From Sipunculus nudus (lineage: Eukaryota > Annelida > Sipuncula > Golfingiida > Sipunculidae): a stretch of 64,000 nucleotides of DNA. The stretch spans positions 33,253,176 to 33,317,175 of the forward strand of contig CM049311.1 in NCBI GenBank assembly GCA_026874595.1, in the 5' to 3' direction. The notes below the pieces were generated by a model. The model was not told the origin of the DNA, made no database searches, and saw only the letters and a list, made by a program, of their open reading frames with translations. How positions within the stretch are numbered: position 1 is the stretch's first letter; every line of letters begins with the position of its first letter. Positions 1 to 13,376 of the stretch are shown in pieces. Position numbers and translations under genes: made by a program.

Positions 1-1135
1 GCAACGCTTGGATACTGCCACCTCGCGGCAAATTATATGACTAATTTACGGATCTCTGACAGACCTATAAATTTTAGTGTTTGAAGCCGGGACTGGTTTA
101 CGTCCATCTGTACATGGAACCACTTATAATCACAGCATAATAGACAACTAATTACGTTGTTAACAAATGTTGTGAAAAAATTGCGGCCAATTATATTATA
201 AAAAATTAATTTTCCATCCATAAATAAAATTCAACATAAATGCTTCAGGGACAAAACGCGTGGAACCCCCCCCCCCCCCCGTATATGGTGCCGATACATT
301 ATAAAGACAGCTTTCCACTGAACATTAAAGAATTACACCACATGCCCTCACATGGACATCTGACAATAACAATATTCTACTTCCTGAACCAGCTTATCGT
401 TACAACTGATATCATTATCGTAATGAATGATTTATCATTATTCCGATGTTTAAAAAAAAAACCCTGGCCTTAAAAACTTCTGCTTTGGTCAAAGCAGGGT
501 CTGAAAAAAATCCTTGATGTCTGATCAAGTATATGGTAATCTGACATTCATAAATGAACACTGTCTGAATATGATAACAAACTCCAACACAAATATCAGA
601 AAAAGAAATTTAAACAACAAGTGAAGGTGAATTTACATATTTATTTACAATAAAATATATAACACTGTTCTGTTCTCCTTGTATGCTGATAAAGCCGGAT
701 CCATTGGTATTTTAATAGTTTACTCTTCATTCACAGCTATAGAATCAGGAGCTGATCCACAGGTGCGAGTTTAGGGGGTTTTAACCCCCCCCCCTTTACT
801 GGAGTATTTACCTTTATTTGCTGTGTTCTTTTTCCCAAAAAATATTAAAGCTTAAATGCCCCATAGAGTTGTGAATCATTTTAAGGGTATTAGGCTTTAA
901 GTTAGCCCCATCTTTCCCAAAATACTTGATCCACCCGTAAGACCACTTGCCAAGTCCACACCACAACATCCAGACAAAATATTTTGAAAACATTATTTAT
1001 ATTTATAAATATATACAAATGATGTAAAAGCAGTTATTTACACTGAAAAAAAAGAAACATGTCATAATTAAGACTAATCAATGTAAGGTTTGCTTGTGAG
1101 TAGCATTTAGTAACTCCCTGCCTGATAATAATATA

Positions 1136-1238
1136 CAATGGAACCTCTCCTAGTGGGCACCTCCATATAGTGGACACCTGAACAAAGTGGGTGGTTTGAC
1201 CCAGTCCCAAAGGCACCCACATTATAGAGGTTTCACTG
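1136..1238. mobile_element. Short pogo/Tc1-like MITE remnant
   Basis: The left end reads CAATGGAACCTC and the right end GAGGTTTCACTG, which are imperfect inverted copies; TA precedes the left end. The interior repeats phrases such as GTGGACACC and GGCACCCAC. The end type matches better-preserved copies at 15472-15836, 22939-23098 and 59717-59863. Assignment to the pogo branch of Tc1/mariner rests only on end sequence and TA flanks. Confidence 0.5.
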
Positions 1239-1814
1239 CAGTTGAAATACCATGCTACTTTGATGAATGTTTCTTTGGTCACAAGATGTTTTTGTCTGCC
1301 ATGGTTTGTCTGTAAGCAACATTACTAAAAAATTCTTAATGCATTTTGATAAAATTTTCAGGATTGCTCAACAAATAATACAAAGAACAACTCATAAATT
1401 TGGGGGATGATTAAGATCACCATCAGGATCTAGGAATTTTTTAAGGAAAATGCTGCATTTCTGAAAATGCCATAAAGGGTTAATAAGCTGCCTGGTTAAC
1501 TTTCTTGCCACCAGATGGCGCTCAGTGTCAGTATGCTATAATGTTCAGGGTTTCTCCTGCTGTTTTTATCACACATTTCTGACAATGCCATATGGGGTAA
1601 TGAGCTGCCTTGGCAGAGATCTGCACTCTCTGAATGCAAATTTTTAGTTCTGAAATGTTTTGAAATTACTGGCAGTCCTAAAGGACACAGGAAGGTATGG
1701 GGACAAACAATAACTGCTCTGAGTGAGTAACCTGAGACACATAGAAAATGTTTACAATTTGATATCATAATAGTAAATATTAATACTGAAACCTTTGATT
1801 GCTTGCTTCATATA

Positions 1815-1864
1815 CAGGGTTGGGCCCTGGGTTTATCCACCCGGGTATTACCCGCCCAATCCTG
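1815..1864. repeat. Short foldback
   Basis: CAGGGTTGGGC at the left is an inverted copy of GCCCAATCCTG at the right with one mismatch, around a GC-rich centre containing CACCCGGGTATTACCC. It is probably a small MITE or a remnant of one. Confidence 0.4.
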
Positions 1865-2181
1865 TTTATGTACAGTCAGCATGAATGACTAAAGACTGAG
1901 TAATTTGTGCATTTCAGTTGACATATCTTGGTGGTCTGACAGATGATCAGTACTTAAAAATAAAAGAAGCCAAAAAAAAAAACAAAAAAAAAAAACAGTT
2001 CACATGTGCACATTTTGTCTATGACAATAATAGGTAGAAATCTGCTGTTTTTTCAGCAGTTCTGTACTGACTACTATCCTGAGATTTCATAAGTGAGTTG
2101 GCGAAAGTCCTGTACAAATAAACCAATTTTCTAAAATACCCGGCACCTGTAAGTGGCATGGAGACAAGAGAATTACATGGG

Positions 2182-2260
2182 CATAAGGCCAAAATAAAAA
2201 AAAGGTTTTATTCTCAGGCACTTTTTTTCAGAAATCGATGCGGGTGGGCGCTTTTTTTAT
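2182..2260. mobile_element. Truncated GGCC-ended MITE, third copy
   Basis: The segment starts AAGGCCAAAATAAAAAAAA, continues into TCTCAGGCAC and then TTTCAGAAATCGATGCGGG. This is the inverted right-hand end of the MITEs at 18337-18670 and 38453-38790. Only one end is present. Confidence 0.6.
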
Positions 2261-2440
2261 TTTACATTTTTTTGGTGACGAACGAACCGTGTCTCGTCTC
2301 ACCGCCCCGTCAGGGATTTACAGGCGCCACATGTGACTACCGCCTAGATAAAAAAAAGTTAAAAACCTTCATGTAGACGGTCCCGTTTATTTTTTTCCTC
2401 CGGTCAAGTGATGATTTACGTTTTCTGTTAACGTGGTGTG

Positions 2441-2496
2441 ATCGGGTGTTATAACTGATAGCCGATGTATCGGGTGTTACAATTAACAGCCGATGT
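2441..2496. repeat. 28-bp tandem duplication
   Basis: Two adjacent 28-bp units, 2441-2468 and 2469-2496, both start ATCGGGTGTTA and end AGCCGATGT, with a few differences in the middle. The duplication lies in a locally GC-richer block; no gene is recognised around it. Confidence 0.7.
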
Positions 2497-5400
2497 ATCG
2501 CCCAGCACGTGTCGGTCACGGCTGATTGATTCTTTGTTAGGCTCGGGTCGAGCGGAGCATGTTTGTTCAACACTGACCTGATTGACCGCGGTACAGGCGC
2601 ACCGTGCGATAAGCATCTGAGCCAAACCACCTGTGTACATCGGGCTCATTTTCCTTGCGCACATGGAGATATTAATAACCATAATTTTCTAGTTTTCTTT
2701 GTCTTTCCACGAATTCAAATACCCCACGATGTGCGTTTTGTACAAAAACCACGAAATTTTAAGCCCACGATATTATCTGAATCTACAGTATGAGATATCA
2801 GTTTAATTCTAAAATAAAAAGATTTAAATAAAAGGAAACCAATCACATATATTGCAAAAATATGAGAGAAAACTGAAAATTGAAGCAACAGTGAAAAGGT
2901 GATCATACGCATGCAGATTTATGCATGACTAATGCTGATTGGTTATTGGCGAGTTTTTTGAAAATTTGGGAGTTTGAGAGAAATATTAGAAAATGCCAGT
3001 GGTACCAGCCATGGGACAGACTAAATATCATGTTGTTCTTTCTACAGCTTTGCTCTAACATGCTACTTTATTATCCCTTCATCTGAAGTAGACCAGAGCA
3101 TTTGTAAATAGTGAAGGCTTATCACTGAACATAAACCATAACCTTAAAGGAACCTACCTGTATTCTGTATTGGAAAAATGAAATCATGTAATTAATACAT
3201 TTCAATTACCCCAGCCCTGATTCCGATATCTGATGTTGTTTAACTAAAGACAATCCCTTGAACCTTTTTTTTTAAAATAGGTCAGAAAACACCAATCCTG
3301 CCACACGAAGGCTGTTCATTTTGCCTCCTGATATAACATGTGGGGAAGGGGGCACTGATGTAATCCAGACAAATTTGATACGGAAATCTGGCGCAAAGTC
3401 AGACAGGACAGTTTTGCAAAAGGTCTTCAGAAACAAGTGTCCCTTGAACTTCTGAAGAATGCAACCAACCGCCTCAGGTAAACATGTTCTTTCTGTTTGT
3501 CAACATTGGTGGTATACCATAACCAAGTTAACTTACAGCCTGTAGATAAACAAGCTAATACTTCAGTCACAGGTGTGTTATGAGAACCTTTCTTTACAGG
3601 AATCACTTATAGCCCATCAATTTGTATGCAGAGTAGGCCAAAAGTCATGTCAGTTCTACATTAAAGGTAAGTGAATAGCTGGCCTTAAAAGTATTGGAAC
3701 TTTTACAAATTAGCATTCAACCACTATAGTCCATTTCACCACCTGCTGTCCACCTGTTTTTTGATGATTTACTTCAAAGTTTATATTTTTCAATATATTC
3801 CATCAACAATAACATATGGAAGTGACAACCTAATATGGCAGTTAAGAATTTTACAATAAGTCCCCCGTTTATGTTTCACAACATTTTAGTCTCTTTATCA
3901 TGATCTGGCAGATATGGTGTGTTCCTCCATAAGTAGCCATCTTTGTTTTAGCTGGTTATATTTTTAGATTGTTTACATGAGATCACTCAATCAGCAGCTG
4001 TCAGTTGAGGCTGTTTTTGCATGTGACCAATGACCTTGACCGCCATATGTCTGATATGTTGTAAAATGTAGACTGATTTCTCATATATTCAGAAAATTCT
4101 GTTTCTCAAATAAGGCATAAGAATTTAGTTACCTTGTTGAAAATTAGGTTCTGTAATCCTCTCCTCTACACTATAATTGTTTCCCTTGAAATGTACCTAA
4201 TAAAAATTTTCATAGCAAAAAACAGGTGGACACGAGGGGATGAAACGACCATAGTAATGAGAGGCATGGCATGCTGTCTTCTTGATGAGCTGATATTTGA
4301 TAGTCTCGTGTTTTTCTCAAAACAACAGGTGACAAATTGCCAGAAAACCCTTAACACTGGTATTTGGGTACCACTTAAATCCAATTTAATGACCAAAACC
4401 TTGTGTAAGTTAGTGAACATTCACCAAATTTATAATGTATAGATCCATACGGTGTTGTCCATCTTATGAAATAAATAGAAACAATGAGTTTTATTTTGTA
4501 GTTCACTGGCAAACACAGCAAATACCAAGCTGCTTGGTGTTAATAATGAATCCCTCCTATTTGACTTATTATTTGACTTTATTTTGCACAGTGATATGAT
4601 AATACAATATCAACATATACCAGTATTCAAAGATAATAATTTATCAATGAACATCAGTTTTAGCTCCAAATTTAAAGTTAGGTAGGAGTTTTTTTACAAG
4701 TACACCTGTGTTTCAGCATTTTCAGCAGACCCAGAGCTATCGGTCATTTTTGATCCCCCAAAATGCCAGTGTTTTAGGCACCTTGGATCAAACACAACAA
4801 AAGATGCACTTAACTTCAAATCTGAAGTAAAGAAATGACACCACTCAGTTAATAATCATCTGTTGAATATATCTATGCAATATTTTATCTGAATTTCATG
4901 AAACAAAATTAAAAAAGTGTTTCCCATTACAGTTGGTCCCCTGGAGGACACAGCAGCCATATAGGCTTCCTGCGACTGTCACATTGTGGTACATGTTGCT
5001 ATCAAGCTGAGCACTTGAAATGTTGTGTGTCAGGTGTACAAAACACTTGATTATTTATTTTTGAAAGCACAGTCATAATACTGCGTTGAAGTACTCAACA
5101 GACTATAATTAATCAAATAATGCCAATTTTTTTGCTTCATATTAAAATCTAAATGAGCGTTTCATGAGACAGGTACCAAAACACCAGTGTTTTGGGTGAA
5201 CATCAATGTCAGACAAAAGGTCTTTTCCACACACAGGCACACATGGTTGTCTTCTGTTGTGTCCTAGTTACCCAGCATTTAAAACAAAACACATTCTACC
5301 GACTCAGATGGAAACCTGACCTGTAGGGATAAGATCCAGGTTTTTTACTTTATATCATTTAAGACATCTCTAAAACAATCTTTCTTTGTTGAAATAATGG

Positions 5401-5600
5401 TACCCTAACATTCAGTGTAAGTCACCACCAACAGGTGTCGTTTGTGTGGTGGAAATGGTCTATCAACTAACCTGCCCTGAGATGGAAACTAGTGGGAACC
5501 AACCGGTACATTATAAGCTCACAACGTGTGAGACTATGGGTCCCATATTACCTGATGAATAGCAACATTCATGAGAGCGTTTCATTAACATAATCACTGA

Positions 5601-6452
5601 TTAGTCTGAACCTCCCTCATCCACCTGAGAAACGTCTACGTTATCGTGAAGTATAACATATTCTCTAGAACTGAAGCCAAACTTTATAACATCTTTTTCA
5701 AAAAGTTCTAGATACCTCTGACCTTCTATTCGCTGATTGTTTACATATGTACCGTTCGCCGAATTCAAGTCAATTACATACGGTTTCACCCTGCGACCGA
5801 TCGTACCATCATCTCTCTCATAATCCATTAACCGGAACTGTAAAGCTGCATGCTGTTTCGAACAGGATGGATGGTCAATGGGAATATCTGCTACACGACG
5901 GTCCCTCCCGAGCAGATAAGCACTCTGTCTGTGAATGTGGAGGATTGGGAGGGGCTCATCATTTTTAAAGGGATACAACCTCCATTTTCTCTTTGGTTTC
6001 CTCGCCTCAGGTGGTTCATTATATTTTACAACTACCCCACGAAATGTGTTTGTATCTTCTGCTAACTTCCCTGACAAACCAAAGTCTGGTTTATCTTTGG
6101 GCTTGCTTTCTGTGCTGGCCCCTGCGTCTTGCGATTGTCCAAATGTTCCCTCCGCTTGATCATTACTAAACGGATTACCTTGCTGCCTTTGTCGATTTTC
6201 CCGTCTTTTATTGTCGTTCCTCTGCCTTTCTCTCCTTTGTTGGTGTTCCTCCTCTCTATGCCTGACACCTTCTCTCGTGTGTCTCTCATACCCTGGATCT
6301 TCACGTTCCTGTTTGATTGGGCGTCTCTCATACCCATCATCCTCTGGTTCTCTTTCAATCGCACGTCGTGCGAGTCTGTCTACACTGTCTTCTCTGCTTC
6401 TGTGTTCTCGCCGATGCCTATGTCCTTCTTTAACATCTCTGTGTCGATCTTT
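5601..6452 (-). CDS. SNIP1: SNIP1, exon 2: basic/acidic region and FHA domain, 3' coding exon
   Basis: This exon encodes residues 38-320 of a 320-residue protein matching Smad nuclear-interacting protein 1. Residues 38-150 are rich in R, E, H and Q with repeated GYER-type phrases, as in the charged N-terminal half of the family. A conserved linker at about 165-196 contains EDTNTFRGVV and KRKWRLYPFKNDE. A forkhead-associated domain follows at about 200-307, with the phosphopeptide-binding signature present: G219-R220, the SxxH motif at S235/H238 and N270-G271. The last residues are acidic. SNIP1 is a nuclear protein that binds phosphothreonine peptides, is associated with the activated spliceosome and modulates Smad/p300 and NF-kB signalling (family knowledge). 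The splice acceptor TTTTGCAG lies just above 6452 on the minus strand, and the intron falls between codons. The human protein is about 396 residues, so the N-terminal region here is shorter. Confidence 0.95.
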   Translation of the reverse strand, partial: KDRHRDVKEGHRHRREHRSREDSVDRLARRAIEREPEDDGYERRPIKQEREDPGYERHTREGVRHREEEHQQRRERQRNDNKRRENRQRQQGNPFSNDQAEGTFGQSQDAGASTESKPKDKPDFGLSGKLAEDTNTFRGVVVKYNEPPEARKPKRKWRLYPFKNDEPLPILHIHRQSAYLLGRDRRVADIPIDHPSCSKQHAALQFRLMDYERDDGTIGRRVKPYVIDLNSANGTYVNNQRIEGQRYLELFEKDVIKFGFSSREYVILHDNVDVSQVDEGGSD

Positions 6453-7078
6453 CTGCAAAAGTAAAAAGGGAGAACATATATTTTTTTATTCTTCCAGCTG
6501 TACCAGAACTGAGAAGTAATGTACCAATATCTTGTTTACCTTTTGCTTAAACACTGAATGCACATCAGTCCCGCTCCTAGTGTGCAAAGTTGTGTGTGGA
6601 GGTGTGGGGGGTCCCCATTTACACAATAGGTGGGGCTTCACTCAGAGCTATAATTAAATGAACCAAAATTACGCCCACTGGTATCATGTCTTCACGGATA
6701 CCAGTCAATTCTTCACAACGGTTGTTTCTTCACCTATATACATGTGATACCACACGGTCATATTGTCACCAATGCTTTGTACAAAATGTCAATATATCAC
6801 GATTAAAATTAACATAAATATGATACCAATACTTAAAAGCTTGTTTAATTGGCCCAGGATACATCATGCAAGCCTGAGGAGTGAATTATGTGTAAAATAT
6901 TTACAAAAATTGCATAGCATGGGCAACTGGCCACCATGGTATTTGGGACTATTTATGTCACCTCTCACCATAAAAGTGCCAGGCCAAGTTCAGCCTGACA
7001 TACCCTAACAGTCACTTCATCAACATTTTCCTTTGGTGACAAATAAACTGTGGTGACAAATTGACCGGTTCCCTTCTT

Positions 7079-7152
7079 CACGGCTCAGTTCATAGCGTGT
7101 GGGTCTCCTGATCTAGAAACTGTAGGTTTGATTCCCAGCTCAGGTGACTTTT
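7079..7152 (+). repeat. tRNA-derived SINE head
   Basis: The segment resembles a degenerate tRNA: an A-box-like stretch CTCAGTTCATAGCG is followed about 35 nt later by the B-box-like GGTTTGATTCC. No clean cloverleaf is seen, so it is read as a tRNA-derived SINE or tRNA pseudogene. It lies in the SNIP1 intron. Confidence 0.55.
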
Positions 7153-8218
7153 AATATTCACAGTTAGTTCATGTTAGAATAGGTAAACTGAGTGAAGGGA
7201 CATCTGCAGAAACACTCATGAGGTAAAAATGAGGAAATGAGAAGTTTATATATATCGAGCCACTATACTAGTCTGTAGAACGCAGGCTTCAGAGTGACTG
7301 TAGGATCACTTTATAAATATATTCATGTTCCAGAATGTAGGACCAATTCTGAACACGCTTTGCTTTCTTGCTTAAATGCCATAACTTACTACTATAGAAA
7401 ACTAATGAGTAATGTATTTACAAATACAGTTTAAACTATAGTCTGTTCCCTGTCCACCTAATTTTTTGTGATTATCTCTACATAAAACCAAACCTGCCAA
7501 ACAAAATTTGCACCAATGGCATAAAGAGGCAAAAGCGTAATTTTTGGTACCTTACCTACTCACGATATAAAAATATTTACTTTATGGCCTGGTTGACATG
7601 TCTTATAGATATCCGTCTTTCATGGCGTCCCTAATAAGTAGCCATTGTTTATCCTCCTTGGATATGGATATAAAGAAATGTGACATAACAGTGAAGCGCA
7701 TGCACGTGGAGAATACAAGTCTCGCTGTAAACAGGGACCGGCAGCTCTTGATTATTGGTCCCGTGAATGTTGGTGCCTCTTTAGTATGTCACGTCTATTA
7801 TGACATCATCGGTTACCAGTGGTCAGTCATGCGTACCGCAATTAAGCTGGCGCACAGTTGACCCATTTAATCACTTTGATCACTGGTGTCCGGGTAACTT
7901 CAGAGGCTACCAGGGAAACTGGGCGTCACGAAATGTGGTGTTTTTTTTTAATCATTGCGAAGACGTTTCTTTTGCCTTATTGTAACAGGGGTTTCCCAGG
8001 GTAATTGTGTAATTAAATTTTCTTTTCAATGGCCTATTTTCCATCTTTAACGCAAATTATAAACAAAATTAATGTTCTGTAATATAGAGGAGATGTATAA
8101 TTTTACAAAAAATAAGCATTTTATTAAGGCCAAACTTATTTAATTTTTCGTTTCTCAGACCCGCCGACCCTAAGTTGTGACAATTTGGAAAATAAATATA
8201 ACAGTGTCCCTGTCGTTT

Positions 8219-8242
8219 TTTTTTTTTTTTTTTTTTTTTTTG
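8219..8242 (+). repeat. Poly(T) run
   Basis: An uninterrupted run of about 24 T, just before the promoter-like block at 8300-8780. It could be a reverse-oriented poly(A) tail of an old retroposon. Confidence 0.6.
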
Positions 8243-8469
8243 CCGCCTTTATAAAATGTGTCCATGAGTCGTGATATAAATCCCCTAAAAAAAAGTAAAC
8301 TCGCAGTAAAAAAAAGTAAACTTCTGCCGAGCTCAGTTTCGGATGCCACCCGAACGCAGGGTCACGATCAAACTATTGTGACATTCCTGGCATCGCGTGG
8401 AAAATCCTCTGTAGACAAGGAATCATTAGGCCGAAGGCGTAAAAAGTCGACTTATTTAAATCTCTTTGT

Positions 8470-8780
8470 TAAAATGGCTGCGAACATTAACTACGAGGTT
8501 GTGATTATGGAAATTCTGGATGAAATCAGCTACTTTCGATAATTTGGATAACCAATCGCTTGTAGCATCGCATTTGAGAGCACAGGAATTGTTGCACACG
8601 GACAATTTCCCGCCATGAAATCACATGAATGAAACTTAACGCGCATGCGTGTAGTATACTATGAATCTCTGATTGGCTCTCTTTCTAGGGCTGCTGGGCG
8701 GGGTCTCTTTCCGCCAATCGCGTTGAAGCCCTGACAGGTCGTCATATGCAAATAAACTCTTAACTCTCAATCAAATACTC
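8470..8780. promoter_or_regulatory. Isolated promoter-like block in SNIP1 intron
   Basis: A locally GC-richer stretch holds a cluster of promoter-type motifs. These are CCAAT at 8552-8556, an E2F-type TTTCCCGCC at 8606-8614, an NRF1-type GCGCATGC at 8641-8648, ATTGG at 8672-8676, a GC box GGGCGGGG near 8696, CCAAT at 8714-8718 and an octamer ATGCAAAT at 8746-8753. No coding exon can be assigned to it on either strand. It could be an alternative SNIP1 promoter, a promoter of a non-coding RNA, or a retained fragment of a lost gene. The motif cluster is seen; its function is inferred. Confidence 0.4.
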
Positions 8781-10441
8781 GCGCGATGGAAATGCTAAAA
8801 ATAGCACTGAGCACCTGTGTGTTGTTTACAGGGTGGCAAATACCGCGTTATATACCGCTACCATGCACGTTATACCGCTATTATAAGGGCTCCGAAGCGT
8901 TTATCAAGTGACAGATGTACGAATCTTGTTGCAAAACATTCTGAAATGATGTTCATCAATATATACTTACGTCTGATATATTTGTTTATATTAGCTTGAT
9001 TTTTTTCCCACCTTGCAATTGTTTACATTTCTGAGGGGTAAAGTTTTACCTCATTTGATATATTTGATTAAATTTCCGATGGGTATATCTTTACCAGATT
9101 TTTATATAGTAATTTTTATTTTGTGTTTCTGAGGGTTTTTTTTTTTCAATGACTGACAAAAGATAGATCCTATCTAAAAGCTGATTTCAGTGATATTTTA
9201 AATAAAAAGGACTTTGCTTATTTTCTGACTGGGTGACCCTGATGAACCTTGATATTGCTTAAATGTGCGTTTGTGTTTGAATTGCATATTTCATGACTTT
9301 TTTCATTTGCCTGAACTTTCCTTTATTTGTAATAAGCTTTGTATTTCCACTGACCATATAATAGAATTCAAAATTAACAGTTAATTTTGCAACCAGTCTC
9401 CTGTACAGGTCATTTTAACTTTCCAGCTGTTTTAGTAAGAAAGTGGACTGATTGGTTTTTCAAAAATGTTAATTTAGTGGAAAGTATTAATTTATTAATT
9501 TTTAATTTAAATTGATAAAAGTTTATTTAAAAAGTAGAAAAATCATGATTTTTTTAGAAAAAATGATTTTTTTACCAGCCCTTCCAGAAAGTATTGAGGT
9601 TATCCTGCAGATACAGAAAATACTTTAGTTCACTTGACATTGTAGAAGGGCACATATAGTTCCTATTATTCATTTCATCATTTGTAAAATTTATATGGAA
9701 AAAATGGCGCTTTTCATTTTTTAAATTTTGAATTATATTTATTTTTATTTTCCCTCCTCCTCCCCCACCACTTTTCATTTTTCGTCCGAGAAACTTTTTA
9801 TTAAATAAGTAAGGCCTAAAGGTGGTATTGTTTGAGAGTCATTGTGTATCCTAAGTCGAATTTATCGGCTCAAACTTTGATCTACCACCATAACGTTATG
9901 CATGACGTTGATATTAAGAAAACGTTGCATTGCATTGTACAAGCTATATTTGACTAATTTGAGCACATTAATCATTACATATCAAATATGGTAGTTATTC
10001 TTATATAGATATCCATTTCTTCTTATTATAGAATAATAAAAATTTGAAAATAATGCGTCAAAGATAATAAATGAAACAAGCCTTTAAAAATTCTCTAGTT
10101 GCATATTTACCTCATCCAGGGCCCCTGCAGGGCAGGGCACCCATTAGGAAACACTGTTCAGAGGTCGAGAAGGATTATACTGAAGAAGACTGTATTGGAA
10201 TATTTAATTTTATATGGAACTTGCTTGAATATTTATGTACGGTATATTTTGTATATAATAAAAATATATATTTTATATATTTTATAAATATTTTATATAG
10301 CATGATGAATTGTGTGGACTTTCTTTCTTTTTTTTTTATTACAGAAACGTAGTACATGCATAACGTAACAGTACATACATAAAAACATACATATAGAAAT
10401 TAATATTTCAATAACAATTTACATTGAATCGTGAAGATTTT

Positions 10442-11075
10442 TTATGTATAAGAGAGCAGGTCGGTAAGGTCTTCCCATTTTGAATAATGTTGAGTTAATG
10501 TACCTCCTTCCTTAGCGATTACACCTTCTGTTGAATTAATCTGCTTAACATAGCTTATACATCCATGATAGTTCGGTAACATTTTGAGACATCTGCAATT
10601 ATAAATATACTTTTTTACAACCAGTGTTAGCATATTTAACCATCTATGTTCCCTTTAACCTAACAGAACTTCAAATACTGAAAACTTAACAGAGGAGATT
10701 AATTACAAATTATTCAAAACCTCTTGTATTTTTAACCACAAGTTAGCGACGAAAGAACAATTCCAAAAAATATGTGATAAAGCTTCTCTTTCTAATTTAC
10801 AAAAGGTACAAGTGGGAGAATCTATAAGCCTACATTCAGTCTATGAAGAAATGGGTTTAACGTCACCCGACGTTGTAGTACATAAAACTGAAAATTCCTA
10901 AGTGGTACGAAATTGTTGTGTCATAAATCTCGGAGAATCCCATATAAACAATCTCCTCTGATATATCGATAAAATCTTGTTTCCATTTCTTAACAACTAA
11001 GTCTGGAGTGACTAAATGCTTCTCTTGTTTTCTCTTGTTTGGATTTTCTTTGCAGTTCATTAGTAGTTTATTTAT
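10442..11075 (-). pseudogene. LINE reverse-transcriptase ORF, C-terminal fossil
   Basis: The minus strand reads, in two frames broken by stops, like the C-terminus of a non-LTR retrotransposon ORF2. First comes a segment with KKWKQDFIDISEEIVY (about 11060-10863). Then comes a zinc-ribbon-like segment DSPTCTFC followed by LSHIFWNC and NLWLKIQEVL (about 10831-10705), the CxxC...FWxC pattern seen at the end of many LINE polymerases. The tail contains VVKKYIYNCRC and ends with QHYSKWEDL (10633-10442). The catalytic domain is missing and frameshifts separate the parts, so it is dead. The LINE clade is not determined. Confidence 0.75.
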
Positions 11076-13376
11076 AATTATAATGATATGTTTATATTAT
11101 ATAGTCCCCTTTGGGCTTATAAATGTCACCTCAAATATAAACACAGTAAATACTTAGTGGTAGATATTGAACATCATAAACATCAAAAGAGTTTACGGGT
11201 TGTGCTTTTTTCTAACGGAGTAAAAGTAAATTTTTACACTTGTTCCAACAGCGGACCGAGTATTCTACCAAAGTCTTACCGTTATAATTTATGAATTAAA
11301 CCAATTGAAATGTTTTATCGAGTATAGGAAACTGCGTAATTGTGTAAGATGTTTTATCATACAGAACTGTTAGGGGTTCGTAATATAGGCAGAACATTCA
11401 AAACCATTGTGCCTCTCATCTTCCACGTCACCGTTTTTACATAACACAGCCCCTTGCTTCAGTGTTTAAGTTCCTGTATTTATTTGGTGGTATCAGCCTA
11501 TATATGGTGTCTGAAATCTGTCAGTTTCACTTCTCAGCTCAAGTATCCCACACCAAAGCCGAGGAAGTATACTGAACTTTGCTGTCGTCGATCTGGCCAT
11601 ATACTTTTTACGTATATACTTAATTATGTGCCAATCACTGAGTGCTGATAAAACTGATAAAAAATCTTAATTTCAGAACTGATCGGTATTGTTCAGGCCA
11701 TTTACGTTGATTATCAGAACGTAACTTCTAGTTCAGATTATGTTGGCAATGCAGCGCTATTTCATATATGTGTGTAGTAATATACATCAATGGACTCGAG
11801 TATCTTACTTCTTTGCATCTGAGCACTGCAGTTATCCGCGACTTGCAAGGTTATAATCCAATATGAATACTTTCTTGGTTAGACTTGTGTAATCCATAGT
11901 GATTCCAAAACCGTAACATCTCTATCAAATGATATCTACATGTTAAACAACAAATATCTCTTTTAGAGCAGCAATTACACATGCAGAACCTGTGAACACT
12001 AAAAAAGGTAAGGGAGAGGTCTGTTTTGAATTTTATCACATGACGGGGTTTATGCATATCCCCATAACTCAGACGCATAATCTATAGGACTGTTACTACC
12101 ATCATAGTATTTAAGTTTGTAAAGGAGTCATATAAGTATAGTATCCTTAAAATTCTTAAACTTACTCAATACTAGACCAAGAGATTAAAATCCAGCAGGC
12201 GCTAGGAAATCAGAACTTTTAGGCCATAAAAAAGGATTTTATACCGACACAAGGCTTTTTATTTTTTCTGCTAAGCCGTTAATACATATATATTAAACAG
12301 CGTGACGCATTATATTACCTTGTACTACACATAGTACCCAAAACCAATTCGTGAAAATATTATTACTTAATCATACATAAGCTGAATAACTACTATATAT
12401 ATTTTTTATGGTGTTATAGATTTTGTAATCAATTTTTAGTCCAAACAGCCGCGAGTGAAAAGTAGTTGCCTATATTTACCCATCAACAGCTTTTTTCCTG
12501 CATGCATGCCCACTTACTAGGGCGATATGTTTCTATTCCTTGAGGCAAACGATTACTTAATAATGAACTAACTAAAAAAATATGATCAGGACAGGAGCGT
12601 CCTTTTCAAACCCCATTCTGATCTTTGGCTATAGGGTTAAGTTTGTTAAAGTAAGACGCATTATTCTATAATAGATCAGGCCACGATGATGAGTTGTTGA
12701 TAAAGATATGACCATTCCATGGCTCGTAGTAACTTAGCCAATTTCATTTTCAGTTTGTTTCTCTGATTTTGAACATGTCCACTTTACATCGTGAAAATCT
12801 GGAAAAGTATACATCTCATAAAAAAGAATGTGACAAAATTCTCAGCAATCACGTCTCTGTTATAATTAGAGTAATAAAGTATCCACTTCTCCAGGTTTAT
12901 AGCAATTATTTAATTATTCAGTATCGATGTGCTTATAAAGTTTGTATATTTAGTAATAAAAAACTATGATTAACTTACTATATTATGGATTAATTTCAAT
13001 AAAGCTTATTTGTTCCTATTATCCTTGTTTATTATTTTCTTATTAGAAAAATGATATTGAATAAAATGAGATATAGTATGTAAATTATATTTTATTTTCA
13101 AATTGTTGAATATATTTAAAATTTTGAAATGAGATACATAATTTTCATCAGGGATGTAATTTTCATCCCCGAAATTAGTAGCACCCCGCCTGGTAAAAAT
13201 AGGTTTTAAACTAATTAATATACCTAGGCGATGAAAGTAATAAACTATTATAAATGATAAACATTTGTGTCCGAGATCAAAGGACCCCAATGGTAACACG
13301 TCCTGATTAGTCCAAAGGCACCACTTCTCCTACACGGCCAGGTAATTAAGACCTGCTATAGTAACAACAACTCGCG

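Larger units (their letters stand above)
1..5600. other. Region downstream of SNIP1; no gene recognised
   Basis: I see no supportable coding sequence here; open frames are short and show no recognisable motifs. The part next to the SNIP1 stop is presumably its 3' UTR, since the gene runs right to left. Candidate polyadenylation signals on the minus strand (TTTATT on the plus strand) occur near 5054-5059 and 4578-4583, but neither can be confirmed. The stretch also holds a 28-bp tandem duplication, a truncated GGCC-ended MITE, a short foldback at 1815-1864 and a small MITE at 1136-1238. Confidence 0.5.
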
